From: a virus
Reading direction: 5' to 3' (one strand)
DNA length: 40,040 bases
IMG/VR virus record: IMGVR_UViG_3300023181_000050
Span: 1 to 40,040 of that record
Both the position numbers and the translations under genes were made by a program. Positions 31,520-38,342 of this stretch are shown one piece after another (within the stretch, counting starts at the first letter, position 1; each line of letters opens with the position of its first letter). Below the pieces are notes generated by a model, which saw nothing but the letters and a program-made list of their open reading frames with translations, had not been told where the DNA came from and made no database searches.

Positions 31520-31543
31520 TGAAGAAGACCTCAACAAACAAAA

Positions 31544-31573
31544 GAGGGCCACCGGCTGGAACCAGTGACCCTC
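31544..31573 (+). repeat. Leader hairpin before integrase
   Basis: GAGGG and CAC (31544-31552) pair with GTG and CCCTC (31565-31573), with one mismatch. It has no T run, so it looks like a leader structure rather than a terminator. Confidence 0.45.
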
Positions 31574-31700
31574 AATCGAATACCTGAGAAAGCAGGCCTC
31601 GATTCATGAATCATAAGCAGCCGTACCACAGAAGACCAATACACGTCGGCATCATCGGCGGGCAGTGGACAGCGCACGACAGACAACGCAAGGAGCACCG

Positions 31701-32918
31701 ATGCCCCGCAAGCGCAGCACCGGACAGGGTGGGCTCTACTTCGATGCCAAGCGCAAGTTGTGGATAGGTTCGTACGACAACGGGTTCACCCCTGAGGGGA
31801 AGCGGAAACAAGTCCGCGTCACCTCGAAATCGCAATCTGTAGCGCGTGCGAAACTCGCGAAGCTCATCACTGAAGTGAATACTCACGACGCCCCGCTCGG
31901 CAATCAGACGGTTGCCGAGTGGGGCGTTTTGTGGTTGGAGATGGTGAAGGCCAAGAAGCCGCAGACGTACCGCACTTATAACTCCATCTTGAAGACGTGG
32001 GTCCTGCCGCAGATCGGACGACGGAAAGTTAAAGACATCCGCCCCTCCGACCTGGCGAAGGTCTACGCCAACATCAAAGCCGCTGGACGCGCATCGTCCA
32101 CCGCCCTCAAAGCGCACAACGTCATGTCGGCCATGTTCGAACAGGCACGACTAGAGCGGATCACCGACCGGAACGTGGCCGCAGACATCCGCCCACCAAA
32201 GGCGGCGAAGACCACCCGTGACAGTCTCAGCCCCGCGGAAACGTTCAACGTCCTCGAAGTGGCGAAGCAGATCCCGGACGGGTCCAAATGGCTGGTGTCG
32301 CTGTATGCGGGCATCCGTCAGGGGGAACGTCTGGGGGCTACGATCGATTCGATAGACCTCGAGCGGGGCACATTCACCGTCCGCTGGAACCTAGTCGAAG
32401 GCAACTACGAACACGGGTGCGCCGGAGACTGCGGCAAGAAGGCTGCCGGTCACTGCCCGCAGAAACGGCTAGTCATCCCCGACGTAACCGACTACCGGCT
32501 ACTCAAAGGGCGGCTCATGCTAGTCCCGCCGAAGTCAGGGGAGGAACGCACCTTCCCCATCCCCGAAGGACTCCGATCAATCCTGCAAGACCAGATCGAC
32601 CGTGCCAATTCACAGCCGAACCCTCACGGCCTGTTGTGGCCGGCAGAAGACGGCTCGCCCATCCTTCCCAGATCCGATCAGGAACAATGGAGGGCGCTGC
32701 TTAGAGCGGGCGGGATCGACAGACCCGGCGCGACCACTCACTGGGCGAGACACACGGCCATCTCCGACATGACCGCAGGTGGCACCGCAGACCGTGTGAT
32801 TGGCGAGATGGTCGGGCACAAGTCGCCTGGTGTGACCGGCAGATACCAGCACGTTTCGTCACAGGATGCATCCGAGGCAATGGACAAGCTCGAGAAGCGT
32901 CGTCAGCTCGAAAGCTGA
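31701..32918 (+). CDS. int: Tyrosine-type integrase
   Basis: A 405-residue site-specific recombinase. Residues 1-55 (GGLYFDAKRKLWIGSYDNGF) form the AP2-like arm-binding domain, about 65-160 the SAM-like core-binding domain and 175-390 the catalytic domain. Catalytic residues are R206 (AGIRQGE), H347-x-x-R350 (HWARHTA), H373 (GHKS) and nucleophile Y382 (GRYQHV). An insert with Cys240, Cys244 and Cys252 (HGCAGDC..GHC) may bind zinc, as in other actinobacterial integrases. AAGGAG before ATG 31701 fixes the start. It integrates phage DNA by recombining attP, just upstream, with the bacterial site. Confidence 0.93.
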   Translation: MPRKRSTGQGGLYFDAKRKLWIGSYDNGFTPEGKRKQVRVTSKSQSVARAKLAKLITEVNTHDAPLGNQTVAEWGVLWLEMVKAKKPQTYRTYNSILKTWVLPQIGRRKVKDIRPSDLAKVYANIKAAGRASSTALKAHNVMSAMFEQARLERITDRNVAADIRPPKAAKTTRDSLSPAETFNVLEVAKQIPDGSKWLVSLYAGIRQGERLGATIDSIDLERGTFTVRWNLVEGNYEHGCAGDCGKKAAGHCPQKRLVIPDVTDYRLLKGRLMLVPPKSGEERTFPIPEGLRSILQDQIDRANSQPNPHGLLWPAEDGSPILPRSDQEQWRALLRAGGIDRPGATTHWARHTAISDMTAGGTADRVIGEMVGHKSPGVTGRYQHVSSQDASEAMDKLEKRRQLES

Positions 32919-33331
32919 CGGGCCAACGCACCAGACAGACCGGTGCGCCACGAGCGGCCATACGTTCGCCCACCGAGACGTTGCAGGCATTGCTCCTGGT
33001 AGGCGGTCACGATGTCGACCGTCACCTGCAGCTCGTCAGCTATCGCGGCGGGGGAGGGGTCGATCGCCTCGGCCGCCGCGTAATCCTCCGGCGCAATGAG
33101 CATCTGTGCAGCGTGCCTTTCCGCTCTTCTCTCGTTCGCGCTGGTGCTGCACTCGTCACCCATGAGGCAGTGAGCGAGCTCGTGGGCGAGAACAGACCGA
33201 AGTTCGAACGGGGTCAGGCCCATGCGGAGAACGATCATCTGTTGTTCCTTGTTGTAGTAGCCGAGCAGTTCGGGATCGTCGCTGAAGTGAGCGACATGTA
33301 CCCGGACCCCCAACTCCGCAGCCCTAATCAT
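32903..33331 (-). CDS. ImmA/IrrE-type metallopeptidase
   Basis: A 142-residue zinc peptidase with HELAH at 50-54 (VLAHELAHCLMG) and the third ligand E71 in NERRAERHA, the ImmA/IrrE family (DUF955). In ICEBs1 such a protease cleaves the XRE-type repressor next to it and releases the element. Here it follows the repressor gene in the same operon: ATG 33331 overlaps the repressor stop (ATGATTAG), with GGGAG five bases before. A role in induction by cutting the repressor is inferred from this pairing. It overlaps the end of integrase by 16 bases, tail to tail. Confidence 0.85.
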   Translation of the reverse strand: MIRAAELGVRVHVAHFSDDPELLGYYNKEQQMIVLRMGLTPFELRSVLAHELAHCLMGDECSTSANERRAERHAAQMLIAPEDYAAAEAIDPSPAAIADELQVTVDIVTAYQEQCLQRLGGRTYGRSWRTGLSGALARQLSS

Positions 33332-33752
33332 CAACTCCCGCAATGTTCCCCCAGGTCTTCTTCGCTCGCCCCCGCTTGGCCGCCAGCCCGAAGTCATCGG
33401 GACGACTCTCCCGCTCTTGAGCATCGGAAAGTGGGGTGGGCTCATCATCCTTCGGGCTACTGACACGCTCTCCCTCAATGACAAGGAAGGGCACATCTGG
33501 CCATAGCCCGCGGTTGAGGACCGCCAGCGCCGCTTCGTCCATCACTTTGTCGATCTCGACACCGAGGACAGTGCACATGATTTCGAGCTGGTCGATGTTG
33601 ATGTGACGCATGCCGCGGATCATCTTGGATAACTGCGACTGGTCTACGCCGACGAACTTGGCCATCTCTGTCTGGCTCACGTCGTAGCGACTCATGCGGC
33701 CTTTGATAATGCCGGCGATCTCCTTGGTAAGGGGGCCTGGAACTGTACTCAT
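33324..33752 (-). CDS. XRE-family repressor (likely immunity repressor)
   Basis: About 142 residues from ATG 33752; ATG 33764 is also possible. The helix-turn-helix is at about 25-60 (VSQTEMAKFVGVDQSQLSKM, with RHINIDQLEIMCTVLGV completing the fold). The C-terminal half is charged and ends in a basic tail (KRGRAKKTWG). It pairs with the ImmA-like peptidase downstream and diverges from a Cro-like gene across a 78-base operator region, so it is the best candidate for keeping lysogeny. It lacks the LexA-type self-cleaving domain. Confidence 0.82.
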   Translation of the reverse strand: MSTVPGPLTKEIAGIIKGRMSRYDVSQTEMAKFVGVDQSQLSKMIRGMRHINIDQLEIMCTVLGVEIDKVMDEAALAVLNRGLWPDVPFLVIEGERVSSPKDDEPTPLSDAQERESRPDDFGLAAKRGRAKKTWGNIAGVDD

Positions 33753-33770
33753 GGGCCTAATCATGCCATA

Positions 33771-33784
33771 GCCGAAATAATTCG
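33771..33784. repeat. Inverted repeat in the switch region
   Basis: CCGAA and TTCGG flank ATAA, a 14-base near-symmetrical site in the intergenic region close to the repressor start. It is a second candidate operator with a sequence different from the one in the Cro promoter. Confidence 0.5.
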
Positions 33785-33793
33785 GGTCAGATG

Positions 33794-33829
33794 TTGCATG
33801 TTTAGGTTCTGTGACCTAGATTAGTTCTC
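33794..33829 (+). promoter_or_regulatory. Rightward promoter with embedded operator, leaderless Cro-like mRNA
   Basis: TTGCAT (33794-33799), 17 bases, TAGATT (33817-33822), then 7 bases to the GTG start at 33830. No ribosome site precedes the GTG, so transcription probably begins at the start codon. The spacer holds TAGGTTCTGTGACCTA (33803-33818), an inverted repeat that overlaps the -10. GTGACCTA recurs at 33830-33837 over the start codon. A repressor or Cro bound here would block the promoter. Confidence 0.65.
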
Positions 33830-34066
33830 GTGACCTACCAAAGAAGAACTGAAATTGCGGCGGGAGAGGTTCGAGCCCTCCTTGGCCGTAATCGCCAGTC
33901 GATCCAGGAATTATCTTCCGGCACTGGCATTCCACTGTCCACCCTGAATCGCAGACTGCTCGGAAAAGCTGCATTCACGATTGATGAACTTGACACCATC
34001 GCCCGCTATTTTGCGGTGCCCCTCTCCGCGCTGCTGAAAAATGCAGCGCGGGAGGAGGCGTCATGA
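33830..34066 (+). CDS. Cro-like helix-turn-helix protein
   Basis: A 78-residue protein: VRALLGRNRQSIQELSSGTG, then IPLSTLNRRLLGKAAFTIDE is a complete XRE-type helix-turn-helix. It is divergent from the repressor, first in the rightward operon, which is the Cro position. The start codon GTG 33830 lies at the expected transcript start. The stop overlaps the excisionase-like ATG. It would shut off repressor synthesis in the lytic phase. Confidence 0.8.
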   Translation: MTYQRRTEIAAGEVRALLGRNRQSIQELSSGTGIPLSTLNRRLLGKAAFTIDELDTIARYFAVPLSALLKNAAREEAS

Positions 34067-34287
34067 CCGGCCCGGTGCTGCGGATTGAGTTCGCACCGGC
34101 GCTGATGACACGAGAACTCGCCGCTTACTACATCTCCGGATCGCTGCGTGACCTCGACCGCCTACGCGAGTCGAAGGAAATCACCCCCGTAGGCGACGGC
34201 AGAAGAGTGATGTATCGGAAGTCCGAATTGGACACCTACATCGAGAAGATCCGCGAGCGCGCCGCCTCGAGAGGCCCGAGCGCATGA
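34063..34287 (+). CDS. xis: Excisionase-like MerR/HTH_17 protein
   Basis: A 74-residue protein: LMTRELAAYYISGSLRDLDR, then EITPVGDGRRVMYRKSELDT is a winged helix of the helix_turn_helix_17 type found in phage excisionases. GAGGAGG precedes the ATG, which overlaps the Cro-like stop. Together with the integrase it would direct excision at the att sites, by binding near the palindromes at 31458-31500; that link is inferred. Confidence 0.78.
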   Translation: MTGPVLRIEFAPALMTRELAAYYISGSLRDLDRLRESKEITPVGDGRRVMYRKSELDTYIEKIRERAASRGPSA

Positions 34288-34922
34288 TCGCCGCGGTTAT
34301 TTCTTCGGATGATGCCCAGCGGCTGACCCAGCGCATCCGCCTCGTTGCCCAGACATTGAGCGAGAACATCGACAAGCTCAAGATGTTGGTGGCTGAGGCC
34401 CGCGAGTCGAACGCATACGCCGCGCTCGGCTACCCGTCCTGGACCGCATATCTGGCTGATGTGCTCGGGGAAACGCCGCTCCGTCTTGAGCGTGAGGTTC
34501 GGCAGGAACTTGTAGCTGAACTCTCAGCCCAGGGGATGTCCACCCGTGCCATTGCGCCGATCGTGGGCGTCGATAACGCCACGGTGCACCGTGACATCTC
34601 AGGTGTTGCAAATGCAACACCTGAACCGGCCATCGACTACCCCGAGTACGACGCGGAAACCGGTGAGGTCATCGAAGCCGAACTTGTCGACCCTGAGCCC
34701 GTGCGCCCTGTCGTTGGGCTGGATGGCAAGCAGTACACGGCGACTCCGCAACGTCAGATCGCGAAGCCCAGCACGGAGCTGAGCATCCTCAACGACGTGC
34801 GCCTGTACCTCCGCAATCTGGCGACTTCCCCCTCGATCACCCGACTTTCCACTGTCGGCAAACAGCACATCATCAACGCCCTGCAGGACACCATCACTCA
34901 ACTAGAAGGAAGCATCAAATGA
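34284..34922 (+). CDS. ParB-like/HTH early regulator
   Basis: A 212-residue protein. The N-terminal half is helical (NIDKLKMLVAEARESNAYAA, LGYPSWTAYLADVLGETPLR). Residues 70-100 hold an HTH (LSAQGMSTRAIAPIVGVDNA, TVHRDI), followed at about 105-115 by ISGVANATP and a VVGLDGKQYTA segment near 145, a pattern common to actinobacterial phage and plasmid regulators. The DNA for GVANATP forms a 12-base perfect palindrome. AGGAGG is absent but the ATG overlaps the previous TGA. It probably binds DNA; the target is unknown. Confidence 0.72.
   Translation: MIAAVISSDDAQRLTQRIRLVAQTLSENIDKLKMLVAEARESNAYAALGYPSWTAYLADVLGETPLRLEREVRQELVAELSAQGMSTRAIAPIVGVDNATVHRDISGVANATPEPAIDYPEYDAETGEVIEAELVDPEPVRPVVGLDGKQYTATPQRQIAKPSTELSILNDVRLYLRNLATSPSITRLSTVGKQHIINALQDTITQLEGSIK
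34599..34624. repeat. Perfect 12-base palindrome inside the regulator gene
   Basis: TCAGGTGTTGCA (34599-34610) and TGCAACACCTGA (34613-34624) flank AA. It directly follows the HTH coding part. It could be an autoregulatory site or an mRNA hairpin; the symmetry goes well beyond what the encoded peptide needs. Confidence 0.7.
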
Positions 34923-35503
34923 CCATCCCGCAGCTGACTGGCATCGTCAAGTTCAAAGTCGAAGGGCAGTCTGCTCTGCCGAAGTGGATGCAGACAGCAT
35001 TGGCTGACGCTCTGGACAAGGCCGACGCCCCGCCCGAGTCCCTCAGATTCCAGTGCCGCATTGCCACGGACGCGCAGAAGAACTTGGCCCTGATCAAGCT
35101 CGCGTCTGGGGAGACGCTGACCCTCCACCCGATTGCCCGTCCGCAGTTCGGCAAGGACAACAAGGGCCACGCATACCTCACCGCGACGATGACCTACTCC
35201 GGTGATGGCGAAAACTACACGCTTCGGTGGATCGGTGACGCTGTCCCGCCGAAGATGCAGGAAGTTGCCGTCAAGCACGACAAGGGGTTGGCGGTTTCAC
35301 CTACAACGATTGCGCTGGATCTCTCTGCGGCGCAGGTTGCGCCTGCATGGAAGGTGCAGAACAAGCCGGGACCGTCCGCTCTTGTTCGTGACCACAAGGC
35401 CGAGCGTGCACGCAAGAAGGAGATCGAGGCTGCTGGCGCTGTGCGCAAGCGCGGGCCTCGCAGTTGCGCCCGCCTGACCGACGCCGACCTTCTCTCCGCC
35501 TAA
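34919..35503 (+). CDS. Hypothetical early protein with basic tail
   Basis: A 194-residue protein; residues 1-140 alternate strands and helices (VKFKVEGQSALPKWMQTALA, HAYLTATMTYSGDGENYTLR), and 150-185 is highly basic (RDHKAERARKKEI, VRKRGPRS). The tail suggests contact with DNA or RNA. AGAAGGAAG precedes the ATG, which overlaps the previous stop. No family is recognised. Confidence 0.65.
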   Translation: MTIPQLTGIVKFKVEGQSALPKWMQTALADALDKADAPPESLRFQCRIATDAQKNLALIKLASGETLTLHPIARPQFGKDNKGHAYLTATMTYSGDGENYTLRWIGDAVPPKMQEVAVKHDKGLAVSPTTIALDLSAAQVAPAWKVQNKPGPSALVRDHKAERARKKEIEAAGAVRKRGPRSCARLTDADLLSA

Positions 35504-35970
35504 CCAATTCCAATCTCGTTCGTTCTGTAGCTGGCCCGAGCTTCTGCAGCCCGAACTTCCGAGCTATCTAGCTCAGCCTCCGAGTCACGGACCGGTCGGG
35601 GGTACGCGTCGCGCTACCCAAAAACGGGTGGTCGGCAAGCAACACCAATACATAGATCGCGCGTAGCCCTTATCTCGACCTGGATCGGCATTGAGGCGTG
35701 ATCGTCAAAGAGTGGGCAGTCAGGATCTCGCCATTGTGCATGGGGGGCGAGGAAGGGCTGTCGCAATAAATGTTTCACCTGAGTTAGAGCTACGTGACTA
35801 TGCGCCGGACTGTCCGCTGCGTCATACACCCGCCCACTAAAGGCACACCGGTGCTGGGGTTTGGAGGAACGGCTGACTCACTGGGGCCTGTCGCTTTCAT
35901 CGGCGGCAGGTTCACTCTCGGGTCTGGTGTTTGCCGGCCCGCACATGTGATCGATAGAAGGAGGAAGCAA
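35504..35970. other. 467-base stretch without a convincing gene
   Basis: It contains short hairpins (GAGCTA/TAGCTC near 35562-35575) and several G-runs. The frame that runs into the gene at 35971 is open from 35794 but has no ribosome site there and an Arg/Pro-rich unstructured composition. No tRNA and no clear promoter is recognised. It may hold a regulatory RNA or the remains of a deleted gene. Confidence 0.45.
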
Positions 35971-36258
35971 ATGGGGCTGTTCAAAGGTTCGACTGAGTAC
36001 AAGAGCGACATCATTTTAGGTGATCGCTACATCGACAAGCAGACCGGGTACGAGGGTGTCGCCACATCGGTGAGTTTCTTCCAGCACGCCTGTGAGCGAG
36101 TTTGCGTCGAAACATTCGATAGGGAACGGCAGAGCGTCATCGAGTGTGTGTTCGATGCCCCGCGACTCACTCATGTTGAGACGCAAGCCGTTGCAACGAC
36201 AACAAAGACGGGCGGACCCCAGAAGCCGCCTGGACAGCGCGGCTCCAACGCCCGTTAG
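35971..36258 (+). CDS. Small conserved-type phage protein
   Basis: A 95-residue protein from ATG 35971, directly after AAGGAGG. The sequence IILGDRYIDKQTGYEGVATS, then FFQHACERVCVE is the pattern of a small protein found in many phages and prophages (LGDRYRDKxTGxEGVAT type), of unknown function. The C-terminal third is basic and Pro/Gly-rich. Confidence 0.72.
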   Translation: MGLFKGSTEYKSDIILGDRYIDKQTGYEGVATSVSFFQHACERVCVETFDRERQSVIECVFDAPRLTHVETQAVATTTKTGGPQKPPGQRGSNAR

Positions 36259-36265
36259 CACCTCT

Positions 36266-36314
36266 TGCCCCGAGTCGTTCCCGGGATCGTCTGAGTTCGA
36301 GTCTCAGCGGGGCA
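36266..36314 (+). other. tRNA-like element: acceptor stem and T arm only
   Basis: TGCCCCG (36266-36272) pairs with CGGGGCA (36308-36314). CTGAG-TTCGAGT-CTCAG (36291-36307) is a canonical T arm with G53, TTC, A58 and C61. The 18 bases between the 5' acceptor strand and the T arm are too short for D and anticodon arms. CCA-like ACCA overlaps the 3' end. It may be a tRNA remnant, an old attachment-site core or a tRNA mimic. Confidence 0.45.
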
Positions 36315-36376
36315 CCACATCACCACTTCTCCGGTCCCACCGTTTGGTGTGCCCGCAACCCGACAGATAGGGGCCA

Positions 36377-36697
36377 ATGATGTCTCAGCCATTTCTAATG
36401 TCCCGTCACGCATGCACAAGAGCAATCGACATGGGTGTGACGGCGGATGAGATTCGTGATGCGTTCGACCGTCCACTGAATCAGTCGTATTCACGGAAGA
36501 CGAATGCGTGGTATTTGACCCGGCACAGGATCACGTTGGTGCTGTCCGACGACCCGATACCGACCGTCAAAACGATTGTGTGGGCGCGTGCAGCAGACAT
36601 GGCTGCGGATCTGCAACTACCGGCACTTCAGGGTCGTGATGACTCACATATGGCTAAGCAGCGTGAGGTTCAACGACTCCGCAAACGAAACAGATAA
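36377..36697 (+). CDS. DUF4258-like small protein
   Basis: A 106-residue protein. SRHACTRAIDMGVTADEIRD, then NAWYLTRHRITLVLSDDPIP and TVKTIVWA follow the layout of DUF4258 proteins (His/Arg helix, strand, strand), a small fold related to RelE-like toxins in some settings. No antitoxin partner is evident next to it. The C-terminal 25 residues are basic. ATG 36377 or 36380 could be the start. Confidence 0.6.
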   Translation: MMSQPFLMSRHACTRAIDMGVTADEIRDAFDRPLNQSYSRKTNAWYLTRHRITLVLSDDPIPTVKTIVWARAADMAADLQLPALQGRDDSHMAKQREVQRLRKRNR

Positions 36698-36708
36698 AGG
36701 AGCAACAG

Positions 36709-36873
36709 ATGACCGACCCCAAAGCCCCGAAGCTCGATCCACTGCCCTTCAAAGACGATGAGGACACGAGTGGGTGGCATGACTTGCAACGCTCGCCCGT
36801 TAGATGGCACTCCGGCAACGTCTTCGCTCCGCGCGGCGGTTACTCCCAGGACCGGAAGGACTACGAATCATGA
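36709..36873 (+). CDS. Small hypothetical protein (54 aa)
   Basis: MTDPKAPKLDPLPFKDDEDT..., 54 residues, Pro/Asp-rich then basic and aromatic. AAAGGAG precedes ATG 36709 and the TGA overlaps the next ATG (ATGA), both good signs of translation. Function unknown. Confidence 0.6.
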   Translation: MTDPKAPKLDPLPFKDDEDTSGWHDLQRSPVRWHSGNVFAPRGGYSQDRKDYES

Positions 36874-37196
36874 CCACGACTGCACCCCAGATTCTCCCCG
36901 ACGATACTGCGCGGACCAGGAGATCGGACCCGATCACCAGCCATGAAGCGGCCGACAGCAACGATGTCCACGGTTCCCAGGTGTCCGTCCTCCTAATCCT
37001 GTCGATGAGTGGTCCTCTTGCGGATCACGAGTTGGTGGAACGCATCAAGGACTACTCACCATCACGAGTGAGGACGGCACGCCATGAGATGCAGGAGGCC
37101 GGACTGATCGAATATGCCGGATTCGACCGACTCACAGCGGGGAAACGACGGACACAGGTATGGCAAGTCACCGGTCCGATTTGGACAGACCAGTGA
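36870..37196 (+). CDS. Winged-helix DNA-binding-like protein
   Basis: A 108-residue protein. DPITSHEAADSNDV is followed by a winged-helix pattern: SVLLILSMSGPLADHELVER (helices 1-2), SPSRVRTARHEMQEAGLIEY (recognition helix and wing) and a basic RRTQVWQVTGP strand. This layout is common to small phage regulators and MarR-like wings. It starts in an ATGA overlap. A role in early regulation is inferred. Confidence 0.68.
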   Translation: MTTTAPQILPDDTARTRRSDPITSHEAADSNDVHGSQVSVLLILSMSGPLADHELVERIKDYSPSRVRTARHEMQEAGLIEYAGFDRLTAGKRRTQVWQVTGPIWTDQ

Positions 37197-37282
37197 TGCA
37201 CATCGATCTCCTACCTCTCCTTATCGCACTTCCCCTTATTGCGGGCATGTGGTTGCTGCACCGGAAAGAAGGACGGGGATGA
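37196..37282 (+). CDS. Single-helix membrane microprotein (28 aa)
   Basis: MHIDLLPLLIALPLIAGMWL, then LHRKEGRG: one hydrophobic helix with a basic tail inside. The ATG overlaps the previous stop (TGATG) and the TGA overlaps the next ATG. Single-pass microproteins of this size occur in phage early regions and can modulate membrane targets. Unknown. Confidence 0.5.
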   Translation: MHIDLLPLLIALPLIAGMWLLHRKEGRG

Positions 37283-37428
37283 GTATCCACGAAGTTCACG
37301 GGCGCATGGTCGATTACACCCCTTGCGCAAAGCATGCCGAGTACGAGAAGGCCGGCTACTTGGTTCTCAGTTGTCGGAAGTGTGTTGTCCGCCGTGTTGA
37401 TGAGCAATCTGATGACGCAGACGAATGA
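37279..37428 (+). CDS. Small hypothetical protein with Cys residues (49 aa)
   Basis: MSIHEVHGRMVDYTPCAKHA..., 49 residues, with Cys16, His19, and CRKC near 32-35, a possible zinc site, and an acidic tail. GGACGGGG precedes ATG 37279, and both ends overlap neighbours. Function unknown. Confidence 0.58.
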   Translation: MSIHEVHGRMVDYTPCAKHAEYEKAGYLVLSCRKCVVRRVDEQSDDADE

Positions 37429-37565
37429 CCACCACCCGCACGATCCCGTCTCCCGGGACTCTCACCGAGTTCCTTACCCGTATTCGTGCGGCAGGGATAC
37501 AGGAACCCGATGACGACGACCGCAGAAAACAACGACTTGAAGAAACGGAAGACGAACGAATATGA
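37425..37565 (+). CDS. Small hypothetical protein (46 aa)
   Basis: MTTTRTIPSPGTLTEFLTRI..., 46 residues, ending in a highly charged helix (DDDDRRKQRLEETEDERI). Overlaps on both sides (ATGA) place it in the operon. No family is recognised. Confidence 0.52.
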   Translation: MTTTRTIPSPGTLTEFLTRIRAAGIQEPDDDDRRKQRLEETEDERI

Positions 37566-37951
37566 GCGCACTCAACGAGATCGAAGCGGCCATCAAGAGG
37601 CTGACGAAGCTCAAGGCCGAGTCAACCCAGTGGCAACCCGACCCCGATATGCCCGAACTTGCAGGCTGGTATGTGGACTCAGACGGCTCCGGGCGCAAGG
37701 GCGTTTTCACGATCAAGGAAGCGTTCCACGGCGGTCATGCGGTCGCACTCTACGCCGACCCGCCCGACGCAGAGCTGATCGTCACCCTTCACCGCACCAT
37801 CGACGCACAGTTGGCGATCCTCAAGCACGCGATCGGGCATTTCCCGCACTACAACTTGCGAGGTGCGGAGGAAGAGGAATGGCTTGGTAAGCGCACCGGT
37901 GTGCGTGATGCGCTTACTCTCGCCCGTGCGATCAACAACACCGCATCATGA
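37562..37951 (+). CDS. Hypothetical protein (129 aa)
   Basis: An N-terminal coiled segment (MSALNEIEAAIKRLTKLKAE), a beta-rich middle (GWYVDSDGSGRKGVFTIKEA) and a helical C-terminal part. The gene overlaps both neighbours by four bases. The pattern of a short helix plus beta domain recurs in small early actinophage proteins, without known function. Confidence 0.62.
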   Translation: MSALNEIEAAIKRLTKLKAESTQWQPDPDMPELAGWYVDSDGSGRKGVFTIKEAFHGGHAVALYADPPDAELIVTLHRTIDAQLAILKHAIGHFPHYNLRGAEEEEWLGKRTGVRDALTLARAINNTAS

Positions 37952-38115
37952 CCACGATTCCGCGTGACCGTGTTTCCCGGATCATCGCCCAACATGAAGC
38001 CGACGAAGCACGAGTTAGGGCACGGGTTCGGGCTGTGTGGCCGTGGATCAAAGACACCGCATTCATCATCGGGTGTATTGCATTCGTTGTCATCGGTGCC
38101 TGGTGGATCGCATGA
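37948..38115 (+). CDS. Small membrane protein (55 aa)
   Basis: A charged N-terminal helix (RIIAQHEADEARVRARVRAV) is followed by one membrane helix (DTAFIIGCIAFVVIGAWWIA) at the C terminus, a tail-anchored layout. Both ends are ATGA overlaps. Function unknown; an early membrane effector is possible. Confidence 0.58.
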   Translation: MTTIPRDRVSRIIAQHEADEARVRARVRAVWPWIKDTAFIIGCIAFVVIGAWWIA

Positions 38116-38342
38116 GTCACGAATACACGCCCGCCCTTGACGAGGTGAAGCGCATCTATGTCCGCGCCGTCCGTCAAGCATTCATCGCATCGAGCGGTGA
38201 ACACGAAGCCGAATTCGACCGGTTCATTGCCAAGCACGACGCCGAGCTGCTCACTGCTCACGGACTGGTAACCGATCAATACCACAACGCGATCGTGAAG
38301 CAATCGCGAGAGACACCCTTACCTGAGACGGACGAGAACTAA
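38112..38342 (+). CDS. Small hypothetical protein (76 aa)
   Basis: MSHEYTPALDEVKRIYVRAV..., 76 residues, helical, with a His/Glu/Asp-rich middle (EHEAEFDRFIAKHDAELL). Its start overlaps the membrane protein stop. This EVRxxYVxxR...F..WL-like layout is common in actinophage early regions; no function known. Confidence 0.58.
   Translation: MSHEYTPALDEVKRIYVRAVRQAFIASSGEHEAEFDRFIAKHDAELLTAHGLVTDQYHNAIVKQSRETPLPETDEN

Larger units (their letters stand above)
31150..31520. other. attP candidate: tRNA-like core flanked by integrase arm-type repeats
   Basis: The left arm has CTTGTGACAACCAGTG (31156-31171). The right arm has CAGTGGTTGTCACCAC (31485-31500), whose complement matches the left site at 13 of 16 positions, plus TTGTCACCACC again at 31503-31513, twelve bases on. 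A further inverse TGTCACC lies at 31458-31464. Between the arms is a truncated tRNA-Arg-like sequence (31334-31384). Tyrosine-integrase attP sites have this plan: two arms with repeated sites around a core often derived from a tRNA. GATGCC/GGCATC flanks (31310-31332) lie just before the core. The integrase gene follows at 31701. The exact crossover is unknown. Confidence 0.7.

Noticed and set aside
35794-35970. N-terminal extension of the gene at 35971
   Set aside because: Open by chance; AAGGAGG lies directly before ATG 35971 and the extension has no protein-like order.
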